From contig JAIXVS010000310.1 of NCBI GenBank assembly GCA_027482795.1, positions 1-11,063 of the forward strand: a DNA stretch of 11,063 nt. The letters are read 5' to 3'. Below, piece by piece: positions 1 through 6,598 of the stretch. The position numbers and the translations under genes were made by a program. The notes beneath the pieces are model-generated. The model made no database searches. It was not told the origin of the DNA and saw only the letters and a program-made list of their open reading frames with translations. Every line of letters begins with the position of its first letter. Position 1 is the stretch's first letter. This stretch comes from Rhodobacter sp. (GTDB lineage Bacteria > Pseudomonadota > Alphaproteobacteria > Rhodobacterales > Rhodobacteraceae).

Positions 1-263
1 CTAAGCTTCGATATCAACGTCTTGTAATCTGCAACGCCGCTAGGGAATGGTGGGTGCGTTTGAAAATCCGGCTGACAGCAGTTCATCCACGACCACCATC
101 AACGCACTGAAATCGCTAGAATTTGAATAAAGCCCCAGCATTATCAAAGCGTTCGGGCATTCTGCCGAACCAGTGGCGTTCAGGCCCTCGCTTACGAAAC
201 GGGTGGTCGCGCTTCGCCTGGGTCAAGGGGGTTCTGGCTGCCAAGTTCGTCCTTCGCGTAGAT
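1..263. other. Left-end stretch with no supported gene
   Basis: I find no intact gene here on either strand. Short open frames exist, for example on the minus strand at 116-316 and the plus strand at 173-409, but none has a recognisable domain or a convincing ribosome binding site, and they overlap each other in different frames. A small inverted repeat (GTTCGG, 8 bases, CCGAAC) lies at 151-170 without a following T-run on either strand, so it is not a clear intrinsic terminator. Together with the neighbouring putA-like remnant, the stretch reads as decayed or rearranged DNA bordering the sugar operon. It could also hold the end of an insertion sequence that I cannot identify. Confidence 0.5.
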
Positions 264-398
264 CTCTGACAACAATTGAACGTTGCCACCCGAAGCGGTC
301 GTATCAATACAGACATGCCGTTCTAGAACAGCATGGGCGCCGTCGGGATAATCGCAAATCAAGGGCACACAACCGCCGTCAATTGCCCGGTCCGTTCT
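264..398 (-). pseudogene. Remnant resembling the C-terminal end of PutA
   Basis: A minus-strand reading frame across this stretch encodes GGCVPLICDYPDG followed by LERHVCIDTTASGGN and VQLLSE. From family knowledge, trifunctional or bifunctional PutA proteins (proline dehydrogenase plus glutamate-semialdehyde dehydrogenase) end in a segment of the form ER-x-V/I-x-x-N/D-T-x-A-x-GGN-x-x-L, and this piece fits that tail. Only about 45 codons match. Upstream, the frame runs into the end of the transporter ATPase gene; downstream, it continues into about 23 unrelated codons before a stop. The dehydrogenase domains are absent, so this is at most a 3' fragment left by a rearrangement. The open frame begins at 479 with an ATG overlapping the ATPase stop codon (ATGA), so a coupled 95-residue small protein is an alternative reading. 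The family assignment comes from motif memory, not a search. Confidence 0.45.
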
Positions 399-475
399 GC
401 TTGATATGATCTCTTTGTCTTCCCGCAAACGCGGCACAGGGGAGCGAGCCAATGGAGCTTCGCAGCCCAAAATGA

Positions 476-1555
476 TCATGCCTCCGTCTCACGCGCCCCT
501 TCAAGCCGCATAGCCCGCCCATCTGCGCCGAAAAGACTTGCGCCAACCATGTCGATGCGGGCATGAACGCGCGCGCCAATCGTCAGGGCAACATCGCCAG
601 CCAGTTTGATGGTTAGTGCCCCGCCATCTGCCAGCGCTAGGTGCAAGATTGTTTCATCGCCCAAATGCTCGATCAACTTGGCCTCGCCCGACAGATGCGC
701 GCTTTCGGGCGAGGTCAGCGTCAGACGGTCAGGGCGCACCCCCAATGTCACCGCTTCGCCTGTTCCACTGTGGCCGCCCAGCACGGGGCCAGACACCAAA
801 GCAACCCCGCTTGGGCCAAGCGTGGCTGGCAGCAGGTTCATGGCAGGGCTGCCAATGAAACCTGCAACGAACAGGTTCGCGGGGCTGTGATACACCTCGC
901 GCGGGGTGCCGATTTGTTCTACCCGCCCTGCGTTCAGCACCACGATTCTGTCGGCCAAAGTCATCGCTTCGACTTGGTCGTGCGTCACGAAAATCATCGT
1001 GGCGGCCAGTTCTTGATGCAACCGCGCGATCTGGCTGCGCATCTCGACCCGTAGGGCCGCATCAAGGTTTGACAGCGGCTCGTCAAACAAAAACACCTCG
1101 GGTTTGCGCACAATGGCGCGCCCAATGGCCACACGCTGACGCTGGCCGCCTGACATCGCCTTGGGCTTGCGCTTCAAAAGGTCACTGATTTGCAGCAGCG
1201 CGGCCGTTTCTTGCACGCGCTTATCGACCGCATTGCGCGCCAGACCTGCGCGCCGCAGCCCATAGGCCAGATTGTCAAATGCCGTCATATGCGGATAAAG
1301 CGCATAGTTCTGAAACACCATCGCCACGCCGCGCTGCGCAGGGGGCGCTTCGGTGACGTCTTTGCTGGCAATCTCGACGCGGCCATAATCGACATCCTCT
1401 AACCCTGCAATCATCCGCAGCAGCGTTGATTTCCCGCAGCCCGAAGGGCCGACAAAAACCACAAGTTCGCCCGGCTCGACCGTCAGATCGATCCCTTTGA
1501 TCACCTCTAAAGCTCCGTAGAACTTGCGCACGCCTGACAGTTGAACCATGCCCAT
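476..1555 (-). CDS. Sugar ABC transporter ATP-binding protein (MalK/UgpC type)
   Basis: This 359-residue cytoplasmic ATPase powers import of the ligand delivered by the binding protein encoded upstream. All nucleotide-binding elements are present: Walker A GPSGCGKST (residues 36-44), Q-loop Gln82, signature MSGGQ (134-138), Walker B ending FLFDEP with the D-loop SNLD (155-165), and the switch His192 in VTHDQVEA. The remaining roughly 125 residues form the TOBE-type regulatory domain typical of CUT1 transporter ATPases, and total length is normal for MalK/UgpC/MsmX. The chosen ATG at 1555 has AAGGAA a few bases upstream; an in-frame ATG two codons later is less well placed. It is the last gene of the operon, 12 bases after the second permease. 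It may serve more than one transporter, as CUT1 ATPases sometimes do. I see no intrinsic terminator after it. Confidence 0.96.
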   Translation of the reverse strand: MGMVQLSGVRKFYGALEVIKGIDLTVEPGELVVFVGPSGCGKSTLLRMIAGLEDVDYGRVEIASKDVTEAPPAQRGVAMVFQNYALYPHMTAFDNLAYGLRRAGLARNAVDKRVQETAALLQISDLLKRKPKAMSGGQRQRVAIGRAIVRKPEVFLFDEPLSNLDAALRVEMRSQIARLHQELAATMIFVTHDQVEAMTLADRIVVLNAGRVEQIGTPREVYHSPANLFVAGFIGSPAMNLLPATLGPSGVALVSGPVLGGHSGTGEAVTLGVRPDRLTLTSPESAHLSGEAKLIEHLGDETILHLALADGGALTIKLAGDVALTIGARVHARIDMVGASLFGADGRAMRLEGARETEA

Positions 1556-1567
1556 TCGCGTTCCTTT

Positions 1568-2419
1568 CTATTTCAACCCAGTCGAGCTGAGGCCCCGCTG
1601 GAACAGCCTTTGCGTCAACAGGAACAAGGCGACCATCGGCAGGGCCGTCAGAAAAGCACCCATCATCGACACCGACCATTCCACCGCGCGCTGTGATTGA
1701 AAGGTGAACAGACCCACCGACAGGGGAAACGCCTCGCGGTCTTGCAAATAGATCAGCGGCAGGAAGAATTCGTTCCATGTATAAACAGTGGCGAACAGCC
1801 CAACGATGATCAGCGGCGTGCGCAACTGTGGCATGACGATCTGCCACCAGATGCGAAATTCGGATGCCCCATCCAGCCGCGCAGCATCCAAAAGTTCGCG
1901 CGGTACACCCATAAAGAACTGCCGCAGCATAAAGATAAAGAAAGCATCCCCAAACAAAAAGGGCGTGATCAGCGGCCAATAAGTTCCTGTCAGGCCAATT
2001 TTTGACCACGCCAGATAAATCGGCAGAAAGGTTACGATCGTGGGCATCAAAAGCGCGCAGACGGTCAGGCCAAAAACCAAATTTCGCCCCCGCCAGCGTA
2101 GGCACCCAAAGGAATAGGCGGCAAGCGAACACGACAGGCAGACCAGCACCGCCACTGTCCCCGCATAGAACACCGAATTTACAAATTGTTGGACAAAGGG
2201 AAAATCCTCGCGCGTCAAAAGCGAGGTCATGTTTTCCCAACGTATCGGATCGGGCAGCCATGTGACGGGATTGGAAAAAATCTCGGCATTCGTTTTAAAG
2301 GCGGAAATGGTCATCCAATAAAACGGCAGCAAGAACACCGCCGAAATGGCCAGCATCAGCGCGTGATAGGTCAGCATCCCAATCCGCGCACTTGGCGTGG
2401 CTTTGCGCTGTCTGCTCAT
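1568..2419 (-). CDS. Sugar ABC transporter permease (MalG type)
   Basis: This is an inner-membrane permease of the MalG/CUT1 family, 283 residues, pairing with the adjacent MalF-type protein to form the translocation channel. Hydrophobic segments are visible near residues 16-37, 79-105, 112-136 and 145-168, with further ones towards the C-terminus, consistent with six transmembrane helices. The cytoplasmic EAA loop that docks on the ATPase is well preserved at about 175-200 (ELLDAARLDGASEF, then IVMP), including its Gly. The start is placed at the ATG at 2419 rather than the in-frame ATG at 2446: it overlaps the previous stop as ATGA, follows an AAGGGGG ribosome binding site, and gives a normal N-terminus (MSRQRKATPS). 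The overlap implies translational coupling with the first permease. Confidence 0.95.
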   Translation of the reverse strand: MSRQRKATPSARIGMLTYHALMLAISAVFLLPFYWMTISAFKTNAEIFSNPVTWLPDPIRWENMTSLLTREDFPFVQQFVNSVFYAGTVAVLVCLSCSLAAYSFGCLRWRGRNLVFGLTVCALLMPTIVTFLPIYLAWSKIGLTGTYWPLITPFLFGDAFFIFMLRQFFMGVPRELLDAARLDGASEFRIWWQIVMPQLRTPLIIVGLFATVYTWNEFFLPLIYLQDREAFPLSVGLFTFQSQRAVEWSVSMMGAFLTALPMVALFLLTQRLFQRGLSSTGLK

Positions 2420-3357
2420 GTCTCGCCCCCTTCGTAATGCACCCAAGACCGCGCTGTTTTAAAGATCAACAAAGTCAGGATCAGCACGACCACGAACAAA
2501 ACCGTCGCCATGGCCGCCGCAAGGCCCATGTTAAAGTACCGAAATGCCGCGCGGTATAGAACGACCATATACATCAGCGTCGCCTCTGCGGGGGTGCCCG
2601 TGGTGCCGCCAATAACGATAGCCTGCGTAAAGACCTGAAACGAATAGATAATCCCAATCACCAAATTGAACAGCACCATCGGTGTGATAAGTGGCAGCGT
2701 GATCCAGACCAGTTTGTGCCAGCGTTTGGGGCTGTCTAAATCTGCGGCTTCTGACACGTCTTTTGGAATATTTTGCAAGCCGCCCAGAAAAACCAGCGTT
2801 TCCACCCCCAAGGGCCAAAGGCTGAGCAAAATCAGCGTCCAAAGCGCGGCCTTGGGGTCCAAAAGCCAGTCGGGCGGATTTAGGCCCATCGCCTCAAGAG
2901 CGATGTTCACTGGCCCTGCATTTGGGGTCAAAAGCAGCATGAAGACGACCGACCCCGCCACAGCCGGCATTAGGAACGGCAGATAGAACACAGTGCGGTA
3001 AAAGCCCGACAAGGCCGTCGCGCGGTTCAGCAGCAGCGCCAGCCCCAAGGCGATGATCAGCTTTACGGGCACCGAAATTGCGGCGAAAATCAGCGTGTTT
3101 TGCGCCGATTTCCAAAAGGCAGGGTCGCTCCATAGGGCTTCATAATTTTGCATACCCACCCATTTGGGCGCGCCGATGATCTGGAATTTGGTTTGCGCGA
3201 TGTAAAAAGTTACAACCAGCGGGATCGCCACAAAAAGCGTCATGCCGATGATCCACGGCAGCGCGAACAAAACCCCAGCACGGGCTTCACCGCGCTGGGC
3301 CTTACGGTTGCGCCGAGGCAGCACTGCTGCCTCGGGGGGGGCGGAGGTGATCGGCAT
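2416..3357 (-). CDS. Sugar ABC transporter permease (MalF type)
   Basis: This is a 313-residue inner-membrane permease of the MalF/CUT1 family. A short basic N-terminus (RRNRKAQRGEAR) is followed by a hydrophobic helix at about 29-52 and further membrane segments near 88-110, 120-143, 172-192, 223-245 and 276-299, matching six helices. The EAA loop is recognisable at about 203-223 (EAADLDSPKRW, then ITLP), but the usual Gly after EAA-x-x-x is Ser209. Its ATG shares one base with the TAA of the solute-binding-protein gene (TAATG), so the two are tightly coupled. The first 15 codons contain a perfect inverted repeat, listed separately. Family assignment is secure; the substrate is unknown. Confidence 0.95.
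   Translation of the reverse strand: MPITSAPPEAAVLPRRNRKAQRGEARAGVLFALPWIIGMTLFVAIPLVVTFYIAQTKFQIIGAPKWVGMQNYEALWSDPAFWKSAQNTLIFAAISVPVKLIIALGLALLLNRATALSGFYRTVFYLPFLMPAVAGSVVFMLLLTPNAGPVNIALEAMGLNPPDWLLDPKAALWTLILLSLWPLGVETLVFLGGLQNIPKDVSEAADLDSPKRWHKLVWITLPLITPMVLFNLVIGIIYSFQVFTQAIVIGGTTGTPAEATLMYMVVLYRAAFRYFNMGLAAAMATVLFVVVLILTLLIFKTARSWVHYEGGET
3313..3335 (-). repeat. Perfect 11+11 base inverted repeat at start of first permease gene
   Basis: On the plus strand the arm CCGAGGCAGCA (3313-3323) is followed by one base (3324) and its exact reverse complement TGCTGCCTCGG (3325-3335). In the minus-strand mRNA it begins at about base 23 of the permease reading frame and covers codons 8-15. As RNA it could fold into a 10-base-pair, mostly G-C stem with a three-base loop. 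A run of eight Cs in the mRNA overlaps its 5' side, and there is no U-run after it, so it is not a classical Rho-independent terminator. Inference: it could shield the upstream binding-protein message from 3' decay or slow translation into the permease genes. Confidence 0.75.
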
Positions 3358-4733
3358 TAGCCTGCCAATACCCGCTCCAATTCGGCCTGGGTGGCGGCTT
3401 GCGCTTCGCCAAGCGCATCCTTGACGGGGGACGCTTTGGTGTAGATTTTCTCAACCGCGCGGGCGATCTGGTCTGTGTAAAAGCTTTGCACTGGCGAATT
3501 CCACATGGGCGTCACCACCGCAGCCTGCTCGCCAAGGAAGGCGGTAATGTCATCGGCCACTGCTTGGCCGCGCTTTTCGACCAGCCCTGCGGGCGCTTTG
3601 CGCTGTACTTGGCTGTTTGTCGGTACGTCTGGGATCTGCTGATACCACTGAACAGACCCCTCAATGGCCAAATAGCTTAGATAATCAAACGCTGCCTGCG
3701 GGTTCTTTGACCCAACAGGAATGACAAACCAGTTGGGCCATGTGCCCGAAACAGATGAACTGCCCGACGCGCCGACAGGATTGGCCGCAAGGTTCCAGCG
3801 TTCGAAACTGGGGACTGGATCGGCAAAAATATCGCCCAGCAGCCAACTGCCCGATTGCATCCCCGCTTGCCGCCCTTCGCGGAACGCGGGGCCCATGCCA
3901 GTCGTTGAATTGGGATAGCCGTCAAGGAAGTTGCCCGAACGATCCACCAGATTAAAATCGCCTTTGTATTCCTCGTCCAGCCACTCAAGGAAAAAGGTCA
4001 TCATCTCGATATTCTGTTCGCTGTCGATTTGGTATTTCAGGTTTGTCTCGTCAAACATCATGCCGCCGTTCAGCGCCGACCAGATCGCCATGGTTTCGGG
4101 CACGCGGTTTGGCATAAAGCCTGCCGAAACCAGTTTATCGCCATCCCAAACGGTGAATTCTTTGGACATCTTACGCATCTCGTCCCATGTTTTTGGGAAA
4201 GAGCCGCGATCCGAAGGAATGCCCTTCGCCTCGAACATTTCTTCATTGTACCACATGGAATAGACCCCCGCCGTGATCGGCAGGCCATAGGTTACCCCTT
4301 TGAATTGGCAAGAAGACAAAAGGCCAGCGGGCCATGTTTCAAGGGGTATTTTCGACCCCTTCATCATGTCATCCAGCGGCATAAACGCCCCCTGCGCCCC
4401 AAGGGATACTGGGCTATCCCACAGCATCGAAATGTCGGGCGGGTTGCCTGCCGTGATTGCGCCAATCAGCGATTGGGTGAATTCAGTATCTTGGCCCAAC
4501 CCGCAGACCGTGGTGGCAGCCCCAAGGCTTGCACCTGCGCTAAACCCCTCTAGCAGGCCCGTGTGGATTTTGCAGAACAGTTCTGACCCACCTGGCAGCC
4601 ACAGCAAAAGCTGGCCTTCCGCTTGTGCAAATGCGCCCGAAGGCAGCACCATTGCAGTGCCAAGTGCCGCACTGCTGGCCAAGAAACCGCGCCGACTGAT
4701 TTGACGAGGCACAGCAAAAGTCGTGTTTGACAT
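3357..4733 (-). CDS. Tat-exported extracellular sugar-binding protein (family 1 type)
   Basis: This 458-residue periplasmic substrate-binding protein captures the ligand and presents it to the permeases. The N-terminus has a twin-arginine signal, SRRGFLAS at residues 13-20, then a hydrophobic stretch and a likely cleavage site after AFA36. The mature part has binding-protein hallmarks: an early LLLWLPGG strand, the hinge-proximal GNPPDISMLWDSP, and a tryptophan-rich C-terminal lobe (WNLAANP, GTWPNWFVIP, MWNSPVQSFY). Aromatic residues suggest a carbohydrate ligand. Length is normal for CUT1 binding proteins. The ATG at 4733 is preferred over an in-frame ATG at 4760 because AGGGAGAG lies just upstream and it yields a standard Tat peptide. 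The gene lies 17 bases after the ROK gene and its TAA overlaps the next ATG by one base. The ligand cannot be named from sequence. Confidence 0.94.
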   Translation of the reverse strand: MSNTTFAVPRQISRRGFLASSAALGTAMVLPSGAFAQAEGQLLLWLPGGSELFCKIHTGLLEGFSAGASLGAATTVCGLGQDTEFTQSLIGAITAGNPPDISMLWDSPVSLGAQGAFMPLDDMMKGSKIPLETWPAGLLSSCQFKGVTYGLPITAGVYSMWYNEEMFEAKGIPSDRGSFPKTWDEMRKMSKEFTVWDGDKLVSAGFMPNRVPETMAIWSALNGGMMFDETNLKYQIDSEQNIEMMTFFLEWLDEEYKGDFNLVDRSGNFLDGYPNSTTGMGPAFREGRQAGMQSGSWLLGDIFADPVPSFERWNLAANPVGASGSSSVSGTWPNWFVIPVGSKNPQAAFDYLSYLAIEGSVQWYQQIPDVPTNSQVQRKAPAGLVEKRGQAVADDITAFLGEQAAVVTPMWNSPVQSFYTDQIARAVEKIYTKASPVKDALGEAQAATQAELERVLAG

Positions 4734-4750
4734 GTTTTCTCTCCCTATTT

Positions 4751-5734
4751 TCAGTTGCAAAGATGCGGCTCTTTGGCCGCTTGTGGTTTAAATTCTGTCG
4801 CCAGCGCCGCGCCGATCAGTCCGGCATCTGGCCCCATGACGGCCTGTGTTATCTTCATCGGGTTGGGCACCCCATCCCAAAGCCCGCCGCGCAGATGCGC
4901 GCAAAGGGCATCGAAATAGGGCCCCGCTGCACAGCCCAGCCCGCCACCGATCACCATGATGGAGGGATCCAGACTGTCGGCCAAAAGAGCCAATACGCGT
5001 CCCAACTGGGTCGTTGCATGTTCAATCACCGCCAGCGCCCGCCCGTCCCCCGCAAGGGCGGCGGCCAGAACCTCTTGCGCGGTTGTCACGCCAAATGCCG
5101 CCGCGAGTGCCGGCCCCGAAGCCACATCTTCGATCATCTGGCGGTGTTCATGTCCGCAAACGGTGCACGAATGGCGTTCCATCGAATTGGCAATCACCAG
5201 CGCCGCGCCGCGCGATCCCGCATAGGGCACCCCGCCTTGCACCAAAACGCCGGCCACGCCCGTGCCAATGGTGACAAAATAGAAATCCCGCGCCCCGCGC
5301 CCCGCGCCCAGCCGCGCCTCGGCCAAGGCCGCCGCGCGCACGTCTGACGATATGACCGTGGGCAGAACCGATGAAAGCGTCCCCGCCGCATCCAGCCCTG
5401 TCCAGCGGATGCGGTGATCAGAAAACACGCTGCCCTGACCGTCCACCAGTTCGGCCACGCCAACGCCCAGCGCCTGAACCGCCAGCCCCAAACGCTGTGC
5501 ATCGGCCTTTAACACCTGCGCCAAGGCCAGTGTATCGGCCAATATTGCCGCCCCGCCGCGTTCGAAATCGGTCGGCACTTGGCGTCTGGCATGAATGCTG
5601 CCCGTTTGAAGATCGACTATCCCGCCCGATACCTTTGTGCCGCCCACATCGATACCCAAAGCAAATTGGCCATCACCGCGCCCCACGCTTGGTTGCGCTG
5701 ACAGATCCTTGATAGGGGCCGGGATTCTGGTCAT
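4751..5734 (-). CDS. ROK-family sugar kinase-like protein with altered active site
   Basis: This 327-residue protein has the ROK fold. The phosphate-binding GIDVGGTK is at residues 27-34, the catalytic-position Asp131 lies in SSDVRAAALAEA, the second phosphate motif IGTGVAG is at 156-162, and the adenosine-region GGGLG is at 263-267. It lacks an N-terminal helix-turn-helix, so it is a kinase-type rather than NagC-type ROK protein. Two conserved elements are changed. The GEIGH-like stretch that supplies a sugar-binding Glu and a His reads LVIAN at about 179-183. The zinc motif CxCGxxGC is replaced by CTVCGHEH at 190-197. The protein may act on an unusual sugar, or may be a sensor without kinase activity. 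The gene overlaps the cupin gene by ATGA. The family is secure, the substrate unknown. Confidence 0.88.
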   Translation of the reverse strand: MTRIPAPIKDLSAQPSVGRGDGQFALGIDVGGTKVSGGIVDLQTGSIHARRQVPTDFERGGAAILADTLALAQVLKADAQRLGLAVQALGVGVAELVDGQGSVFSDHRIRWTGLDAAGTLSSVLPTVISSDVRAAALAEARLGAGRGARDFYFVTIGTGVAGVLVQGGVPYAGSRGAALVIANSMERHSCTVCGHEHRQMIEDVASGPALAAAFGVTTAQEVLAAALAGDGRALAVIEHATTQLGRVLALLADSLDPSIMVIGGGLGCAAGPYFDALCAHLRGGLWDGVPNPMKITQAVMGPDAGLIGAALATEFKPQAAKEPHLCN

Positions 5735-6594
5735 GCCCCCGCCGTATGATAATGCGGTGCCACGCCAAACAGGTATTCGGCCATCTCGCCCCCCATGTTA
5801 AAGACGCGGTAGCGCACATCGGGTGGTATGTAGAACCCATCTTGCGGGTGCAATTCAAACCAAACGGGGGATGTTTGTGCATCTTCGATCAGGATATTGA
5901 CCCGACCTTTGGTCACATAAACGCCCATCGCCCCGCCATGAACCCGCACATCACTGCGCCCACCTGCCGAAATGCGGCAGGTTCCCGCCGTCAGTTGATC
6001 GGTTGAAGCAGTGATGCCTGTCATCACGCGCGGGTCGCCGCCATCCATCGACCACAGCCAATCTTGCTCGCGGATGATCGTGATCTTTGCCTGCGCCTCG
6101 GCGGCTTGGCGGGCGGCAGGCCACTGGCCGATCAATGCGCTGCGCTCGTATTTGAAATCGGCCACATAGGGGCGGGTGGCTGCGTATTTCCCCGAAGACC
6201 CCGTTGAAGGCGGCGGAGCGAAAAATTCCAGCACCCTGCATTCCTGATCGCCCCAAGCAAACGCATGATGCCACGTGTCCTTTTGAAAAAAGGCCGATTC
6301 CCCTGTTTTAACCACATGAACTTCGCCCGTTTCGGGATTGGCGATGACCATTGTGCCCATCAGTACAGTCAGCACCTCGTCGGCGCCAAAAACCGTACGA
6401 AAGCTTTCAGAATGGCGAAACCCCTGCCCGGGGGGCATCCCGAACACCAATTGATGGATTTTATCGGTCGAGACATAAATCCAATCGTCGATCCGCCCCG
6501 CCGCATCATCGCCCCACAGGTGCCGCGTTACGTTTGAATAAGGGATAGGGGTGGGGCCATCGAAGACGGGGCGGGGTGAGGATTTGTAAGCCAT
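5731..6594 (-). CDS. Two-domain cupin protein, function unassigned
   Basis: This 287-residue cytoplasmic protein has two cupin barrels. The first, about residues 45-127, has a conserved-looking set of potential metal ligands: His61 in GFRHSESF, Glu73 in GADEVLTVLMG, and the His109/His110 pair in KDTWHHAF. The second, about 199-278, shows the barrel pattern (GGAMGVYVTKG, HPQDGFYIPPDVRYRVFN) but fewer obvious metal ligands, suggesting a structural or binding role. Such bicupins often act as isomerases, dioxygenases or small-molecule binders in sugar operons, but I cannot assign a reaction; it does not read as a clear IolB or KduI. The start at 6594 is chosen over an upstream in-frame ATG at 6651 because GGAGTGA precedes it and because it clears the preceding gene, which ends only four bases away. 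It overlaps the ROK gene by four bases. Confidence 0.85.
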   Translation of the reverse strand: MAYKSSPRPVFDGPTPIPYSNVTRHLWGDDAAGRIDDWIYVSTDKIHQLVFGMPPGQGFRHSESFRTVFGADEVLTVLMGTMVIANPETGEVHVVKTGESAFFQKDTWHHAFAWGDQECRVLEFFAPPPSTGSSGKYAATRPYVADFKYERSALIGQWPAARQAAEAQAKITIIREQDWLWSMDGGDPRVMTGITASTDQLTAGTCRISAGGRSDVRVHGGAMGVYVTKGRVNILIEDAQTSPVWFELHPQDGFYIPPDVRYRVFNMGGEMAEYLFGVAPHYHTAGA

Positions 6595-6598
6595 GAGT

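Noticed and set aside
151..170. GTTCGG/CCGAAC hairpin as a transcription terminator for the operon
   Set aside because: The stem is only six base pairs with an eight-base loop, no T-run follows on the minus strand, and it lies about 300 bases past the last gene.
1275..2261. 328-codon minus-strand open frame overlapping the MalG-type permease and ATPase genes
   Set aside because: It lies in another frame across two well-supported transporter genes, has no domain of its own, and its composition is what a shifted frame of high-G+C coding DNA gives.
4727..5347. 206-codon plus-strand open frame opposite the ROK and binding-protein genes
   Set aside because: It is antisense to genes with clear motifs, is rich in Arg, Pro, Ala and His as antisense frames of G+C-rich genes are, and has no family signature.
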